64,000 bases of DNA, taken from contig CAZMSO010000010.1 of assembly GCA_964568975.1 (NCBI GenBank), positions 1-64,000 of the forward strand, read 5' to 3'. Shown here piece by piece: positions 43,087 to 51,866 of the stretch. Made by a program: the position numbers and the translations under genes. Origin of the DNA: CAZADA01 sp964568975. Its GTDB lineage: Bacteria > Pseudomonadota > Alphaproteobacteria > Caulobacterales > Maricaulaceae. How positions within the stretch are numbered: the stretch's first letter is position 1; the number at the start of each line of letters is the position of its first letter. Below the pieces are notes generated by a model. The model was not told where the DNA came from. It ran no database searches and worked only from the letters and a program-made list of their open reading frames with translations.

Positions 43087-44719
43087 AGAGGGTCTCGACA
43101 GTGATGACGGGAAGGCCCTGGTCTTGGGCGAAGAGCTCCGTGTTGCGGCGCACTTTGCCGCGCACGAAGAAGGGGATTTTCTTCAGTTCAGTCTCAGCGT
43201 CCGCAGCCCAAGACGGGGCCGCGCCGGTGGCGGCGGGGCTTTGGGCGGCGGCGTCCGCGTGAGCGGCGTCCGTATCGGCGGGGGCCTCGGCGGCGGCGAG
43301 CGCGGGCGACGACGCGTCGACGGGCGCGCTCGCCGGCGCGCGCGGCGTGTGGGCGGCCAAATGCGACGGCCCCGCGGCGTCATTGAACTCAAAGTCCTCG
43401 CGGAACATCGTCAACAGATGCTCCTCAAGGCCCATCACCAGCGGATGCACGAGGGTGTCGAAGAGCACGTTCGCGCCCTCAAAGCCCATCATGGGCGAGG
43501 TGCGCGCGGGGAAGTCCTGCACGTGCACGGGCGCTGAGATCACCGCACACCCCACCCCCAGGCGTTTGGCGATGTGGCGCTCCATCTGGGTGCCGAGGAC
43601 AAGCTCCGGCTCAGCGGCGGCGATCGCCTCCTCGACCTCGAGGTAGTCGTCAGTGATGAGGGCCTTAAGGCCGTATGTCTCTGCGGCGGCGCGGACATCG
43701 CGGGCGAACACCCGATCATAGGTCCCAAGGCCGGCGACCTCGAAGCCGAGTTCGTCGCGGGCCACGCGCGCCAGCGCGATGGCGTGGGTCGCGTCGCCGA
43801 AGATGAAGACGCGCTTGCCCGTGAGGTATGAGGAGTCGACGGAGTGCGACCACCAGGGCAGGCGCAGGCGCGGATCGTGAAGGGCCGCCTCGGGATCGAG
43901 CCCGGCGATGTCGGCGACCTCGCGGATGAAGTCCTGCGTCGCGCCCACGCCGATGGGCACGGTGCGCACTGTCGGTTGGCCGAAGGTCTTTTCGAGCCAG
44001 CGGGCCGCGGTGTCGGCGATCTCGGGATAAAGGACGATGTTGAAGTCCGCCTCGCCCAGGCGCGCAATGTCGGCCGGCCGCGCGCCCATGGGCGCGGTCA
44101 CCGCGACCTCGACGCCGAGCCGCTCAAGGATGCGCGTGACTTCCGCCATGTCGTCGCGATGGCGGAAGCCCAGCGCGGTGGGCCCAAGGAGGTTGCACGT
44201 CGGCCGCCGCCCAGGCGCGCGTTCGAGATCACGCCCCGACGCCCGTTCAGGGCGCGCCTCGCCGGGAGCGGGCGCGTGGACGCCGGCGAGGCCGCGCACA
44301 AGCTGGTAAAAGGTTTCCGAGGCGCCCCAGTTTTCCTTCTTGGAGTAAGACGGCAGCTCCAGCGGGATCACCGGCGCGGGCAAATCGAGCGCCTTAGCGA
44401 GGCCCGCGGGATCGTCCTGCAGCAACTCTGCTGTGCACGACGCGCCGACAATCAGCGCTTCCGGCTTAAAGCGCTCATAGGCTTCATGGGCGGCGGACTT
44501 GAAGAGATCGGCGGTGTCGGCCCCGAGGTCGCGGGCCTGGAAAGTGGTGTAGGTGACGGGCGGGCGGACGTCGCGCCGCTCAATCATCGTGAACAAAAGA
44601 TCGGCGTAAGTGTCGCCCTGGGGGGCGTGCAGCACATAATGCAGCCCCTCCATGCCGGTGGCGACGCGCATAGCGCCGACATGCGGCGGGCCTTCATAAG
44701 TCCAAACGCTGAGCTGCAT
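43058..44719 (-). CDS. bchB: Light-independent protochlorophyllide reductase subunit B
   Basis: The 553-residue NifK-like subunit with BchN reduces ring D of protochlorophyllide. Start MQLSVWTYEGPPHVGAMRVATGMEGLHYVLHAPQGDTYADLLF, then the cluster Cys in VGASCTAELLQDDP. A 65-residue Ala/Pro/Asp-rich linker (about residues 445-510) joins the core to the short C-terminal domain AETELKKIPFFVRGKVRRNTE. It starts 3 bp after bchN. Confidence 0.96.
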   Translation of the reverse strand: MQLSVWTYEGPPHVGAMRVATGMEGLHYVLHAPQGDTYADLLFTMIERRDVRPPVTYTTFQARDLGADTADLFKSAAHEAYERFKPEALIVGASCTAELLQDDPAGLAKALDLPAPVIPLELPSYSKKENWGASETFYQLVRGLAGVHAPAPGEARPERASGRDLERAPGRRPTCNLLGPTALGFRHRDDMAEVTRILERLGVEVAVTAPMGARPADIARLGEADFNIVLYPEIADTAARWLEKTFGQPTVRTVPIGVGATQDFIREVADIAGLDPEAALHDPRLRLPWWSHSVDSSYLTGKRVFIFGDATHAIALARVARDELGFEVAGLGTYDRVFARDVRAAAETYGLKALITDDYLEVEEAIAAAEPELVLGTQMERHIAKRLGVGCAVISAPVHVQDFPARTSPMMGFEGANVLFDTLVHPLVMGLEEHLLTMFREDFEFNDAAGPSHLAAHTPRAPASAPVDASSPALAAAEAPADTDAAHADAAAQSPAATGAAPSWAADAETELKKIPFFVRGKVRRNTELFAQDQGLPVITVETLYDAKAHFSR

Positions 44720-44722
44720 CGC

Positions 44723-46018
44723 TTAGACCTCCAGCCGCGCGCGCCGCACCAGCGAGCGCGTGAACAGACCCGCGAGATCGCCGGCCTGGTCGAAGCCGTG
44801 GACCGGCGAGAACACCAGCTCGATCGACCATTTCGTCGCGATCCCCTCGGCCTCGAGGGGGTTGGCGAGGCCGAGCCCGCACACCGCGAGATCAGGCTTC
44901 AGAGCGCGGCAGCGGTCGAGCTGGCGGTCGACATCCTGGCCTTCGCTGAGGGTGACGCTCTGCGGCAAGCGCGCGAGCTCCTCGGCCATGTGGGCGCGGT
45001 GGATGGTGGGCGCGCCCACCTCCGTCAGCGCGACGCCGAGCTCCTCATGGAGAAAACGCGCGAGCGGGATCTCAAGCTGGCTGTCGGGGAAGAAGAACAC
45101 CCGCTTGCCGGCGAGGCGTTCTTTATGGGCGGCGAGCGCGGCGCGCGCGCGCGCGCGACCGGGCTCCACGACCGCCTCAAAGCGCGCGGGATCGACGCTA
45201 AAGGCCTCCGCGGCGGCCTTGAGCCAGGCCGTCGTGCCGTCCGCGCCGAAGGGAAAGGGCGCGGCCAGACGCTGAGCGCCGCGCTCTTCTAAGAGGCGCG
45301 CGGTGTCGGCGAGGAAGGGCTGGGCGAGGAGGAACTTGGTCGACGCCCCCACGGCCGGCATGGCCTCGGCTTGGCGGGCGGGGAAGAAATCCACCCGCTC
45401 AAGGCCGAGGCCGGCGAAGATCCGGCGGAACTGGTCTTCCACAATGTCGGGCAGAGCGCCGGCCACCAGAAGCGAATCGCCCGCGTCCGCCGGCGCTTGG
45501 GCGAGGGTGGGGACAAGCGCGGCGAGGCAGGCGTCTTCGCCTTGCGTGAAGGTGGTCTCAATGCCCGAGCCTGAATAATTGAGGACCCGGGTCGCGGGCG
45601 CATGCGCGGCGTCGAGGCGCTCGGCCGCGCGCTTGAGGTCAAGCTTGATCACCTCGGAGGGGCAGGAGCCGACCAGGAACAGCAGCTTGATGTCGGGTCG
45701 GCGCGCGAGCAGCCGCGCGGCCACGCGGTCAAGCTCCTCATTGGCGTCGGCGAGGCCGGCGAGGTCGCGCTCCTCCAAAATGGCGGTGGCGAAGCGCGGC
45801 TCGGCGAAAATCATCACGCCCGCGGCCGACTGCATCAGATGCGCGCAGGTGCGCGAGCCCACAATCAAGAAGAAGGCGTCTTGGATCTTGCGGTGCAGCC
45901 AGACAATGCCGGTAAGGCCGCAAAACACTTCGCGCTGGCCGCGCTCGCGCAACACGGGGCGCTCTGTGCAGCCTCCCGGCTGGGCGTCGCGGGCGAGGGG
46001 GGCGGTCGCGGCGCTCAC
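44723..46018 (-). CDS. bchN: Light-independent protochlorophyllide reductase subunit N
   Basis: The 431-residue NifD-like subunit has the three Cys ligands of the 4Fe-4S cluster in GGCTERPVL, REVFCGLTGIVW and GSRTCAHL, then FLVGSCPSEVIKLDL. I place the start at the GTG at 46018, which overlaps the bchF stop (GTGA); a second in-frame GTG lies 9 bp upstream at 46027. Confidence 0.96.
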   Translation of the reverse strand: MSAATAPLARDAQPGGCTERPVLRERGQREVFCGLTGIVWLHRKIQDAFFLIVGSRTCAHLMQSAAGVMIFAEPRFATAILEERDLAGLADANEELDRVAARLLARRPDIKLLFLVGSCPSEVIKLDLKRAAERLDAAHAPATRVLNYSGSGIETTFTQGEDACLAALVPTLAQAPADAGDSLLVAGALPDIVEDQFRRIFAGLGLERVDFFPARQAEAMPAVGASTKFLLAQPFLADTARLLEERGAQRLAAPFPFGADGTTAWLKAAAEAFSVDPARFEAVVEPGRARARAALAAHKERLAGKRVFFFPDSQLEIPLARFLHEELGVALTEVGAPTIHRAHMAEELARLPQSVTLSEGQDVDRQLDRCRALKPDLAVCGLGLANPLEAEGIATKWSIELVFSPVHGFDQAGDLAGLFTRSLVRRARLEV

Positions 46019-46575
46019 GCGGCCCACTCCACCTGCGCGGCGGCCTCGGCCTCGGCGTTGGCGGCCGCGCCCTCAAGGCGCGCTTGGCGCAGCTTCCAGA
46101 TGAATTGCGCGGCGTTGACGACGTAGGACGCATACGCCGCCAACGCGAGCAGCATCTGCTCGCGCGGCCCGCCCCAGCCGAACACGATCGCGCCGAGATA
46201 AGCCGTGTGCAGAGCAAGCACGAGCATGCTCACCACGTCCTCCCAGAAGAAGGGGCGCGCGAACAGCCATTCGCCGAAGACGTCCTTCTCCCAAATCGAC
46301 CCCGTGATCATGATCGCGTAGAGCACCAGCGTCTTGACCACGATCGAGCCTGTGGCGAGCGCGAAGCCCTCGCCGCTGGCGAGATAGCGCAAGACCAGGC
46401 CCAGGCTGACCAGGAAGACGAGGAATTGCACGGGCGCCAGCACGCCTTGCACCACGGTCCAGGGCGAGGCGTCGCGCCGACGGCGCTCTTGGGGTGTGTA
46501 AAGCGTCCCGCGGGACGCCGCGGGCGGCGCCTTCTGCGGCGCTCTTTGGTTGGTGCGCGCACTGGTCTGCGACAT
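46015..46575 (-). CDS. bchF: 2-vinyl bacteriochlorophyllide hydratase
   Basis: The 186-residue membrane enzyme hydrates the C3 vinyl group, giving the substrate of BchC. Four helices are predicted. SIWEKDVFGEWLFARPFFWEDVVSMLVLALHTAYL and NAAQFIWKLRQAR are family signatures. The ATG at 46575 follows GGTGGAGGAG; the open frame reaches much further upstream but crosses the PpsR sites. First gene of the bchFNBHLM-lhaA-puh-acsF-hemA operon. Confidence 0.95.
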   Translation of the reverse strand: MSQTSARTNQRAPQKAPPAASRGTLYTPQERRRRDASPWTVVQGVLAPVQFLVFLVSLGLVLRYLASGEGFALATGSIVVKTLVLYAIMITGSIWEKDVFGEWLFARPFFWEDVVSMLVLALHTAYLGAIVFGWGGPREQMLLALAAYASYVVNAAQFIWKLRQARLEGAAANAEAEAAAQVEWAA

Positions 46576-46991
46576 GAGCGCTCCTCCACCAGAAGCCGGA
46601 CGCCCCGCGCCCGCGACTTCCACATCGCCCGATAAGCCGTCGGTGGTCGGCCGCAAGGCCTGCGCCCGCCTCGAGCTCTCGTGATCTGGAAGGGAGGTTA
46701 TCGACAGGCTGGGACGCGTGTCAATCCAACTTAACGTCAAGCTGGCTTGACGCTTGCGCCAATTTGCCCCACTCTCAGCGTGTGATTGCGTCGCGCTGGC
46801 GGCTTGATAAAGCGAGGCTGGATTGGTTGTCTGCACAACATACCCGCGCGAGCCGGCCGTGTTGCGGTGCAGCATTCGTCCGGCGTCGCGCCAAGCACAC
46901 GACATGGCGACGGCGACACGCGCCGCGCTCGCGAGGGGCGGAATGTCCGCCGCAGGCGGTCCCGCCCCCGTCATGGGGCAGGGAGCAGCCG
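46576..46991. other. Divergent bchF/ppaA intergenic region
   Basis: This 416-bp interval between divergent bchF and ppaA has no supported gene, although open frames run into it from both sides because of the high GC content. It holds the overlapping PpsR-type palindromes at 46719-46752. The proposed ppaA leader is about 240 bp long. Confidence 0.7.
46719..46752. promoter_or_regulatory. Overlapping PpsR/CrtJ operators between bchF and ppaA
   Basis: TGTCAATCCAACTTAACG (46719-46736) and CGTCAAGCTGGCTTGACG (46735-46752) overlap by two bases. The second is a near-perfect palindrome (CGTCAAGC-TG-GCTTGACG). They lie about 145 bp before bchF and 240 bp before ppaA. Each departs from TGT-N12-ACA by one or two outer bases. 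Confidence 0.7.
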
Positions 46992-47891
46992 ATGGGCGAC
47001 AGATCCGACCGAGCAACGCTGGCGGGTTGGGCGGGGCGGGCGCCGCGCCGCGACTTGGAGGACCCGCCTCCGGATCGATCTTTCGAGACGTCTGGACGGC
47101 GCGCGCCGTCGGCGCCGACTGGCGATGGAGTTGACGGTTTGTCGCGCGTCGTCGAAGCGGAGATCATCCCGCGGCTGATGCTCCTCGCGCGCATGGGCGG
47201 GGAGGCCAATTCCGGCGTAGGCGATGAGGTGCGCCCGGCCGAGATTGACGCGCTCTTGGCGTATGCAGTGGCGCGGGACGTGCCCGCGGCTGTGGCCCTT
47301 GTGGAGGGGTTGCGCGCGCGCGGCGCTGCGGATGAAGCGGTGTGTTTAGCGCTGGTGGCGCCCGCAGCGCGGGATGTGGGGCGTCTTTGGGAAGAAGACG
47401 AAATTGATTTCGCCCAAGCGACGATGGCGCTGTTCACCCTGCACGCGGTGGTGCGCCATATCGGGGTGGCGATGGGCGAAGCCGGCGCTTTTCCCACAGC
47501 GGGGCGGCGGGTGCTCCTCGGCATGGCCTGCGGCGATCAACACACCCTCGGCTTGGCGATGGTGGCGGAGTTTCTCCGCCGCGCGGGCTGGGACGTGTGG
47601 CAGGAGAGCGACGCCGGGGCGGCGGCCTTGCGCGAGATTGCGGCCTCGGAGTGGTTTGACGCCATCGGCCTGTCGGCCGCGCGCGTGGACAATTTGGCGG
47701 CGTTGGCCGCGGAGATTCGCGGGCTGAAGGCGGCGTCGCTCAATCCAGCGGTCCGCATGGTGGTGGGAGGTCATGTGTATCACGACCACCCGGATCTGGC
47801 GCAGCGCGTGGGCGCGGACGCCGTGGCCGCGGACGCGCGTGAAGCGGTGCTTGTGTTGGCGGATTTCTTTGAACCAGCTGCGGACCAGTGA
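46992..47891 (+). CDS. ppaA: Photosynthesis regulator PpaA/AerR (B12-binding domain)
   Basis: The 299-residue product has an N-terminal helical region and a C-terminal cobalamin-binding-like domain with GDQHTLGLAMVAEFLRRAGWDVWQE and MVVGGHVYHDHPDL. In AerR/PpaA the His of the xxxHxxG site binds B12 in a light-dependent way, and the protein opposes PpsR/CrtJ. Here the His and following Leu-Gly are kept. The ATG at 46992 follows GGGAG. It lies 34 bp before ppsR and is probably cotranscribed. Confidence 0.9.
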   Translation: MGDRSDRATLAGWAGRAPRRDLEDPPPDRSFETSGRRAPSAPTGDGVDGLSRVVEAEIIPRLMLLARMGGEANSGVGDEVRPAEIDALLAYAVARDVPAAVALVEGLRARGAADEAVCLALVAPAARDVGRLWEEDEIDFAQATMALFTLHAVVRHIGVAMGEAGAFPTAGRRVLLGMACGDQHTLGLAMVAEFLRRAGWDVWQESDAGAAALREIAASEWFDAIGLSAARVDNLAALAAEIRGLKAASLNPAVRMVVGGHVYHDHPDLAQRVGADAVAADAREAVLVLADFFEPAADQ

Positions 47892-47925
47892 TCAGGCCGT
47901 GCGGGCGAGAGACTATGTGGTGACT

Positions 47926-49389
47926 ATGGACACACGCGCATCTTCCCCGCACGCCAAGCGTTTTGGCTGGCCGGACCAGTCGTTTGGCGGGATGGCGGGC
48001 GCGACCACGGTGGATGTCATCGCCAGCAGCTCCGACGTGGCGATGGTGTTGGATGGCGATGGCGTCATTCGAGACGTGGCGTTCGGCAGCGAGGACATCC
48101 TCGACCAAGGCTATGACGGCTGGGTGGGTCAGCCCTGGGTGGAGACCGTGACCCGCGAGAGCCGCCCGAAAATTGAGGCGCTGTTGCGCGACGCCGCTGG
48201 CGCGGCGCAGAGCCGCTGGCGGCAAGTCAATCACCCCTTGCGCGAGGGGGGGGATTTGCCCGTGCGCTATGTTGCGGTCGCAGACGCCGGCAGCGGGCGC
48301 GTCGTCGCCGTCGGTCGCGAGTTGCGCGCGCTTTCTGTGATGCAACAGCAATTGATCGAGGTTCAGCGCGCTGTTGAGCAGGATCATGAGCGCTTGCGCC
48401 ATGTGGAGACGCGCTACCGCATCCTGTTTCAAATGACGAACGAGCCGGTGTTGATCGTCAAAGCCTCGGATCTGACGATCAGCGACGCCAATCCGGCTGC
48501 GTGCCGCTTGCTGGAGGTTGAGGCCGACGCGCTGCACGGCCGCGGGCTTTTGACGCTGTTCAAGCGTAAGGACCAGCTGCGGGTCCAAAGCATGCTTGGC
48601 GAAGCGCGCGCTGCGCGTCGGGTGGACGATGTGGCGGTGCGCTTGGCGGCCCCCGCGTCGTCGAGCCGATTTCTGATTTCCGGCTCGTTGTTTCGCCAAG
48701 CGCACGCCTCCTACTATTTGCTGCGGCTGGCGGGAGGGCCCCAGGCGCCGACCGCGGGGGCGGCGCGGTCGAGTTTCGTGGATGTGCTCGAGGATTTGCC
48801 CGATGGGCTCGTGGTGGCGGACGCCGATTTGCGCATTCGCCTCGCGAACGCGGCGTTCTTGGAGATGGCGCAGCTGGCGACGGTCGAGCACGCGCGCGGG
48901 GAATTGCTGGAGCAGTTTGTCGGGCGCACGGGCGTCGACCTGAGCGTGTTGACCGCGAATTTGCGCGAGTATGGGTCCGTGCGCCAGTTCGCCACAGTGG
49001 TGAACGGGCAGTTCGGCTCGCGCGAGGATGTCGAGCTGTCGGCCGTCGTGACGGGGGACAATCGCGATCGCTTTTACGGCTTTTCACTGCGGCCGGCGGC
49101 CGGGCGACGCCTGGGCGGCGGGCGCGCGGCGGCCGCGGGCGGCGACCTCACACGTGAGGGGTCGCGTTCGGTCGAGCATCTCACGGAATTGGTGGGGCGG
49201 GTCTCCTTGAAGGAGATTGTGCGCGAAACAACGGATTTGATTGAGCGTTTGTGTATTGAAGCCGCGCTTGAGCTGACGGGTGACAACCGCGCCTCCGCGG
49301 CGGAGATTTTGGGCCTCAGCCGCCAGAGCCTCTATGCAAAGCTCCACCGTTACGGCCTCGGGCCCCGGGGGGCGGCTGAGGAGCGCTGA
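47926..49389 (+). CDS. ppsR: Transcriptional repressor PpsR/CrtJ
   Basis: The 487-residue product has PAS domains (about residues 30-120, 160-260 and 280-390), a Q-linker helix, and a C-terminal Fis-type helix-turn-helix ALELTGDNRASAAEILGLSRQSLYAKLHRYGL. The redox-active Cys before it is kept (LIERLCIEAALEL), and another Cys lies in the first full PAS region (NPAACRLLEVE). It is expected to bind the TGT-N12-ACA sites listed here and repress bch, crt and possibly its own region under oxygen. The ATG at 47926 is chosen because it precedes the first PAS region; GTG codons just before are possible. Confidence 0.94.
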   Translation: MDTRASSPHAKRFGWPDQSFGGMAGATTVDVIASSSDVAMVLDGDGVIRDVAFGSEDILDQGYDGWVGQPWVETVTRESRPKIEALLRDAAGAAQSRWRQVNHPLREGGDLPVRYVAVADAGSGRVVAVGRELRALSVMQQQLIEVQRAVEQDHERLRHVETRYRILFQMTNEPVLIVKASDLTISDANPAACRLLEVEADALHGRGLLTLFKRKDQLRVQSMLGEARAARRVDDVAVRLAAPASSSRFLISGSLFRQAHASYYLLRLAGGPQAPTAGAARSSFVDVLEDLPDGLVVADADLRIRLANAAFLEMAQLATVEHARGELLEQFVGRTGVDLSVLTANLREYGSVRQFATVVNGQFGSREDVELSAVVTGDNRDRFYGFSLRPAAGRRLGGGRAAAAGGDLTREGSRSVEHLTELVGRVSLKEIVRETTDLIERLCIEAALELTGDNRASAAEILGLSRQSLYAKLHRYGLGPRGAAEER

Positions 49390-49480
49390 CCCGCGGCGCA
49401 TTGTCCCTGGGGGCGTGAGGGCGGTGGGTGCTCTCTACTAAACTCATGACATTTCTGCGAAAAATGTGCTTCCCGAGGGT

Positions 49481-49524
49481 TGTCAGGCTGCGTTGACACT
49501 CCAGGCTGTCAACACTAGCGTCTG
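49481..49524. promoter_or_regulatory. PpsR/CrtJ operator pair before bchG
   Basis: TGTCAGGCTGCGTTGACA (49481-49498) is a perfect TGT-N12-ACA. After an 8-bp spacer a second half-site TGTCAACACT begins at 49507, giving the inverted repeat TTGACA-N8-TGTCAA, as at bchC. The second site lacks a good right half. The pair ends 4 bp before the bchG ATG, so it may also cover the ribosome site. Confidence 0.72.
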
Positions 49525-49528
49525 CGGT

Positions 49529-50446
49529 ATGGAGCGAACCGTCGCCGTCCCTCGTCCTGCGCGCTCATGGCCGGCCCCGGCGGCGGTCCTTGAGCTGTTG
49601 AAGCCCGTCACGTGGTTTGCGCCCATGTGGGCCTTTGGCTGCGGCGTGGTGTCGGCGGGCGTGGATCTCTCGCAACGGTGGACGTTTTTGCTGGCGGGCG
49701 TGGTGCTCGCTGGTCCGCTGGTGTGCGCCACGAGCCAGGCGGTCAATGACTGGTTCGACCGGCATGTGGACGCGATCAACGAGCCCCATCGGCCGATCCC
49801 CTCAGGCCGCGTGCCGGGACGGTGGGGGCTTGGGATCGCGGTCGCGTGGACGGCGGTCTCGCTCGTGTGGGGCGCGGCGTTGGGCGTGTGGGTGGGTGTG
49901 GCGACGGTCGTCGGCTTAGCGCTCGCCTGGGCATACAGCGCGCCGCCGCTGCGGCTGAAGCAAAGCGGCTGGGCGGGCCCGGCCTCCGTGGCGTTGAGCT
50001 ATGAAGGCTTGGCGTGGTTCACGGGCGCGGCCGTGGTCGCGGGCGGGTTGCCGAACGCCCAGGTCTTGGCGCTGGCGGGGCTCTACAGCGTCGGCGCCTT
50101 CGGCATCATGACCCTCAATGATTTCAAGGCGGTGGAGGGCGACCGCGCCATGGGCCTGCGCTCGCTGCCGGTGACGTTGGGCGTGGAGCGGGCCGCGCGC
50201 CTCGCCTGCGTCGTGATGGCGGCGCCGCAGCTGGTCGTGGTCGCCGCCTTGCTGGCCTGGGGTCGGCCGGCGCATGCGTTGATTGTCGCGGTGCTGTTGA
50301 TGATCCAGATCGGCTTGATGGCCCGGCTGTTGCGCGATCCGCGCGGACGCACGCCGTGGTACAACGCCACGGGCACGACGCTTTATGTGCTTGGCATGTT
50401 GGTGAGCGCGTTCGCGGTCGGCGGCGTGGCGGGAGCGACTCCATGA
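49529..50446 (+). CDS. bchG: Bacteriochlorophyll synthase (chlorophyll synthase family)
   Basis: The 305-residue UbiA-family membrane prenyltransferase attaches geranylgeranyl or phytyl diphosphate to bacteriochlorophyllide a. The Asp-rich motif NDWFDRHVDAINEPHRPIPSG and the second motif NDFKAVEGDRAMGLRSLP are present, with eight to nine helices. The ATG at 49529 is the first that gives the family N-terminus (LLKPVTWFAPMWAFGCG). The stop overlaps the next gene (ATGA). Confidence 0.96.
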   Translation: MERTVAVPRPARSWPAPAAVLELLKPVTWFAPMWAFGCGVVSAGVDLSQRWTFLLAGVVLAGPLVCATSQAVNDWFDRHVDAINEPHRPIPSGRVPGRWGLGIAVAWTAVSLVWGAALGVWVGVATVVGLALAWAYSAPPLRLKQSGWAGPASVALSYEGLAWFTGAAVVAGGLPNAQVLALAGLYSVGAFGIMTLNDFKAVEGDRAMGLRSLPVTLGVERAARLACVVMAAPQLVVVAALLAWGRPAHALIVAVLLMIQIGLMARLLRDPRGRTPWYNATGTTLYVLGMLVSAFAVGGVAGATP

Positions 50447-51849
50447 CCGCGGCGGCTGCTCCCCGCTATCTGACCTGGTTGGCGATTGTGCGCCTTGGGC
50501 TTGTGCAAAGCGCGATCGGCGCGGTGGTGGTGTTGACCACGTCCACCCTCAACCGGGTCATGGTGGTCGAGCTGGCGTTAGCGGCGGTCGTGCCGGGGGC
50601 CTTAGTCGGCTGGCACTACGCGGTGCAGATGTCGCGTCCGCGCTGGGGCCATGGCTCAGACCAGACCGGGCGACGCACGCCGTGGATTCGCGGCGGCATG
50701 GGCGTTTTGGCGCTTGGCGGAATTTTGGCCGCGGACGCCACGGCGCTGGCGTCGGTCAGCACTGTGGGCGGGCTCGTGCTGGCGGCCATTGCGTTTACGT
50801 TGATCGGAATCGGCGTCGGTGCGGCCGGGACGTCGCTGCTGGCGTTCTTGGCGACGGCGACAGCCCCGGGGCGGCGGGCGGCGGCGGGGTCGCTGGCTTT
50901 TATTATGATGATTGTGGGCTTGGCGGCGACGGCGGGGATTGTCAGCGGCTTCCTCGACCCGTTCTCGTATCAGCGGCTGGTGGTGGTGGCGTCCGTGGTG
51001 TGCCTGGTCGCGTTTCTCATCGCCCACCTCGCGACCTGGGGCGTGGAGGCGACGGTGCCGCCGCCGGGATGGCGGCCGCATGGCGCCCTGGATGGCGCCC
51101 CAGATGGTGCCCCAGATGGTGCGATGACTGCGCGTGAGGCTGAACCGACAAAGACCCCCTTCCGCGAGGCTTTCGCCCAGGTGTGGGCCGAGCCGCCGGC
51201 GCGCCGGTTCACGGTGTTCGTGTTCGTCTCCATGCTCGCCTACAACATGCAGGACCTGATCCTGGAACCCTTTGCGGGCCTGGTGTTCGGTTACACGCCG
51301 GGGGAGTCGACGGGGCTGGCGGGGCTGCAGCATGGCGGCGCGTTGGTCGGCATGATCCCGGTGGCGGTTTTGTCCGGCGTGTTCGGCAAGCGCGTCGGCG
51401 CGCGCCAGACTTGGACGATTCTGGGGTGCTTCGCCTCGGCGGGCGCGGTCGCGTTGCTGGCGGCTGCGAGCGTTGCGGGACCGGGCTGGCCCTTACGCGT
51501 GACGGTGTTTTTCCTTGGCGCGGCGACGGGGGCGTTCGCGGTGGCGGCGTTCGGCGCGATGGTGGCTTTGGCGGGCCATGGCGACGGCCGCCATGGCGTG
51601 CGCATGGGCGTGTGGGGCGCAGCGCAGGCGGCGGCCTTCGGGCTTGGCGGCTTCATTGGGTCAGCCGCGCTTGACGTGGCGCGCGCGGTCTTCAGCGATC
51701 CAGTGCCCGCCTTCGCGAGCGTGTTCGCGGCGGAGGCGGCTTTGTTCATCGTCGCGGGGGTCCTCGCGGCGCGAGTATGGGCCGGCGTTCCCGCCAGCGC
51801 GGCGACGCCCGCACCGGGACGCGAGCCGAGCCTTGGCGTCGGCGTGTGA
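50443..51849 (+). CDS. PucC/Orf428-type BCD-family membrane transporter
   Basis: The 468-residue, 12-helix product resembles LhaA: RLGLVQSAIGAVVVLTTSTLNRVMVVELALAA, GSDQTGRRTPWIRGG and AYNMQDLILEPFAGLVFGYTPGEST. In Rhodobacter the gene between bchG and bchP (orf428) belongs to this family and is thought to handle bacteriochlorophyll for LH2 or for the BchG/BchP complex. A short DGAP-type repeat lies in the central cytoplasmic loop. It is coupled to bchG and bchP. Confidence 0.88.
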   Translation: MTAAAAPRYLTWLAIVRLGLVQSAIGAVVVLTTSTLNRVMVVELALAAVVPGALVGWHYAVQMSRPRWGHGSDQTGRRTPWIRGGMGVLALGGILAADATALASVSTVGGLVLAAIAFTLIGIGVGAAGTSLLAFLATATAPGRRAAAGSLAFIMMIVGLAATAGIVSGFLDPFSYQRLVVVASVVCLVAFLIAHLATWGVEATVPPPGWRPHGALDGAPDGAPDGAMTAREAEPTKTPFREAFAQVWAEPPARRFTVFVFVSMLAYNMQDLILEPFAGLVFGYTPGESTGLAGLQHGGALVGMIPVAVLSGVFGKRVGARQTWTILGCFASAGAVALLAAASVAGPGWPLRVTVFFLGAATGAFAVAAFGAMVALAGHGDGRHGVRMGVWGAAQAAAFGLGGFIGSAALDVARAVFSDPVPAFASVFAAEAALFIVAGVLAARVWAGVPASAATPAPGREPSLGVGV

Positions 51850-51866
51850 TGGAGAGGATAGGCGCG

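Noticed and set aside
46764..46991. N-terminal extension of ppaA
   Set aside because: The extra 76 residues are Arg/Cys/Trp-rich and unlike the family; the extension begins just after the PpsR palindromes.
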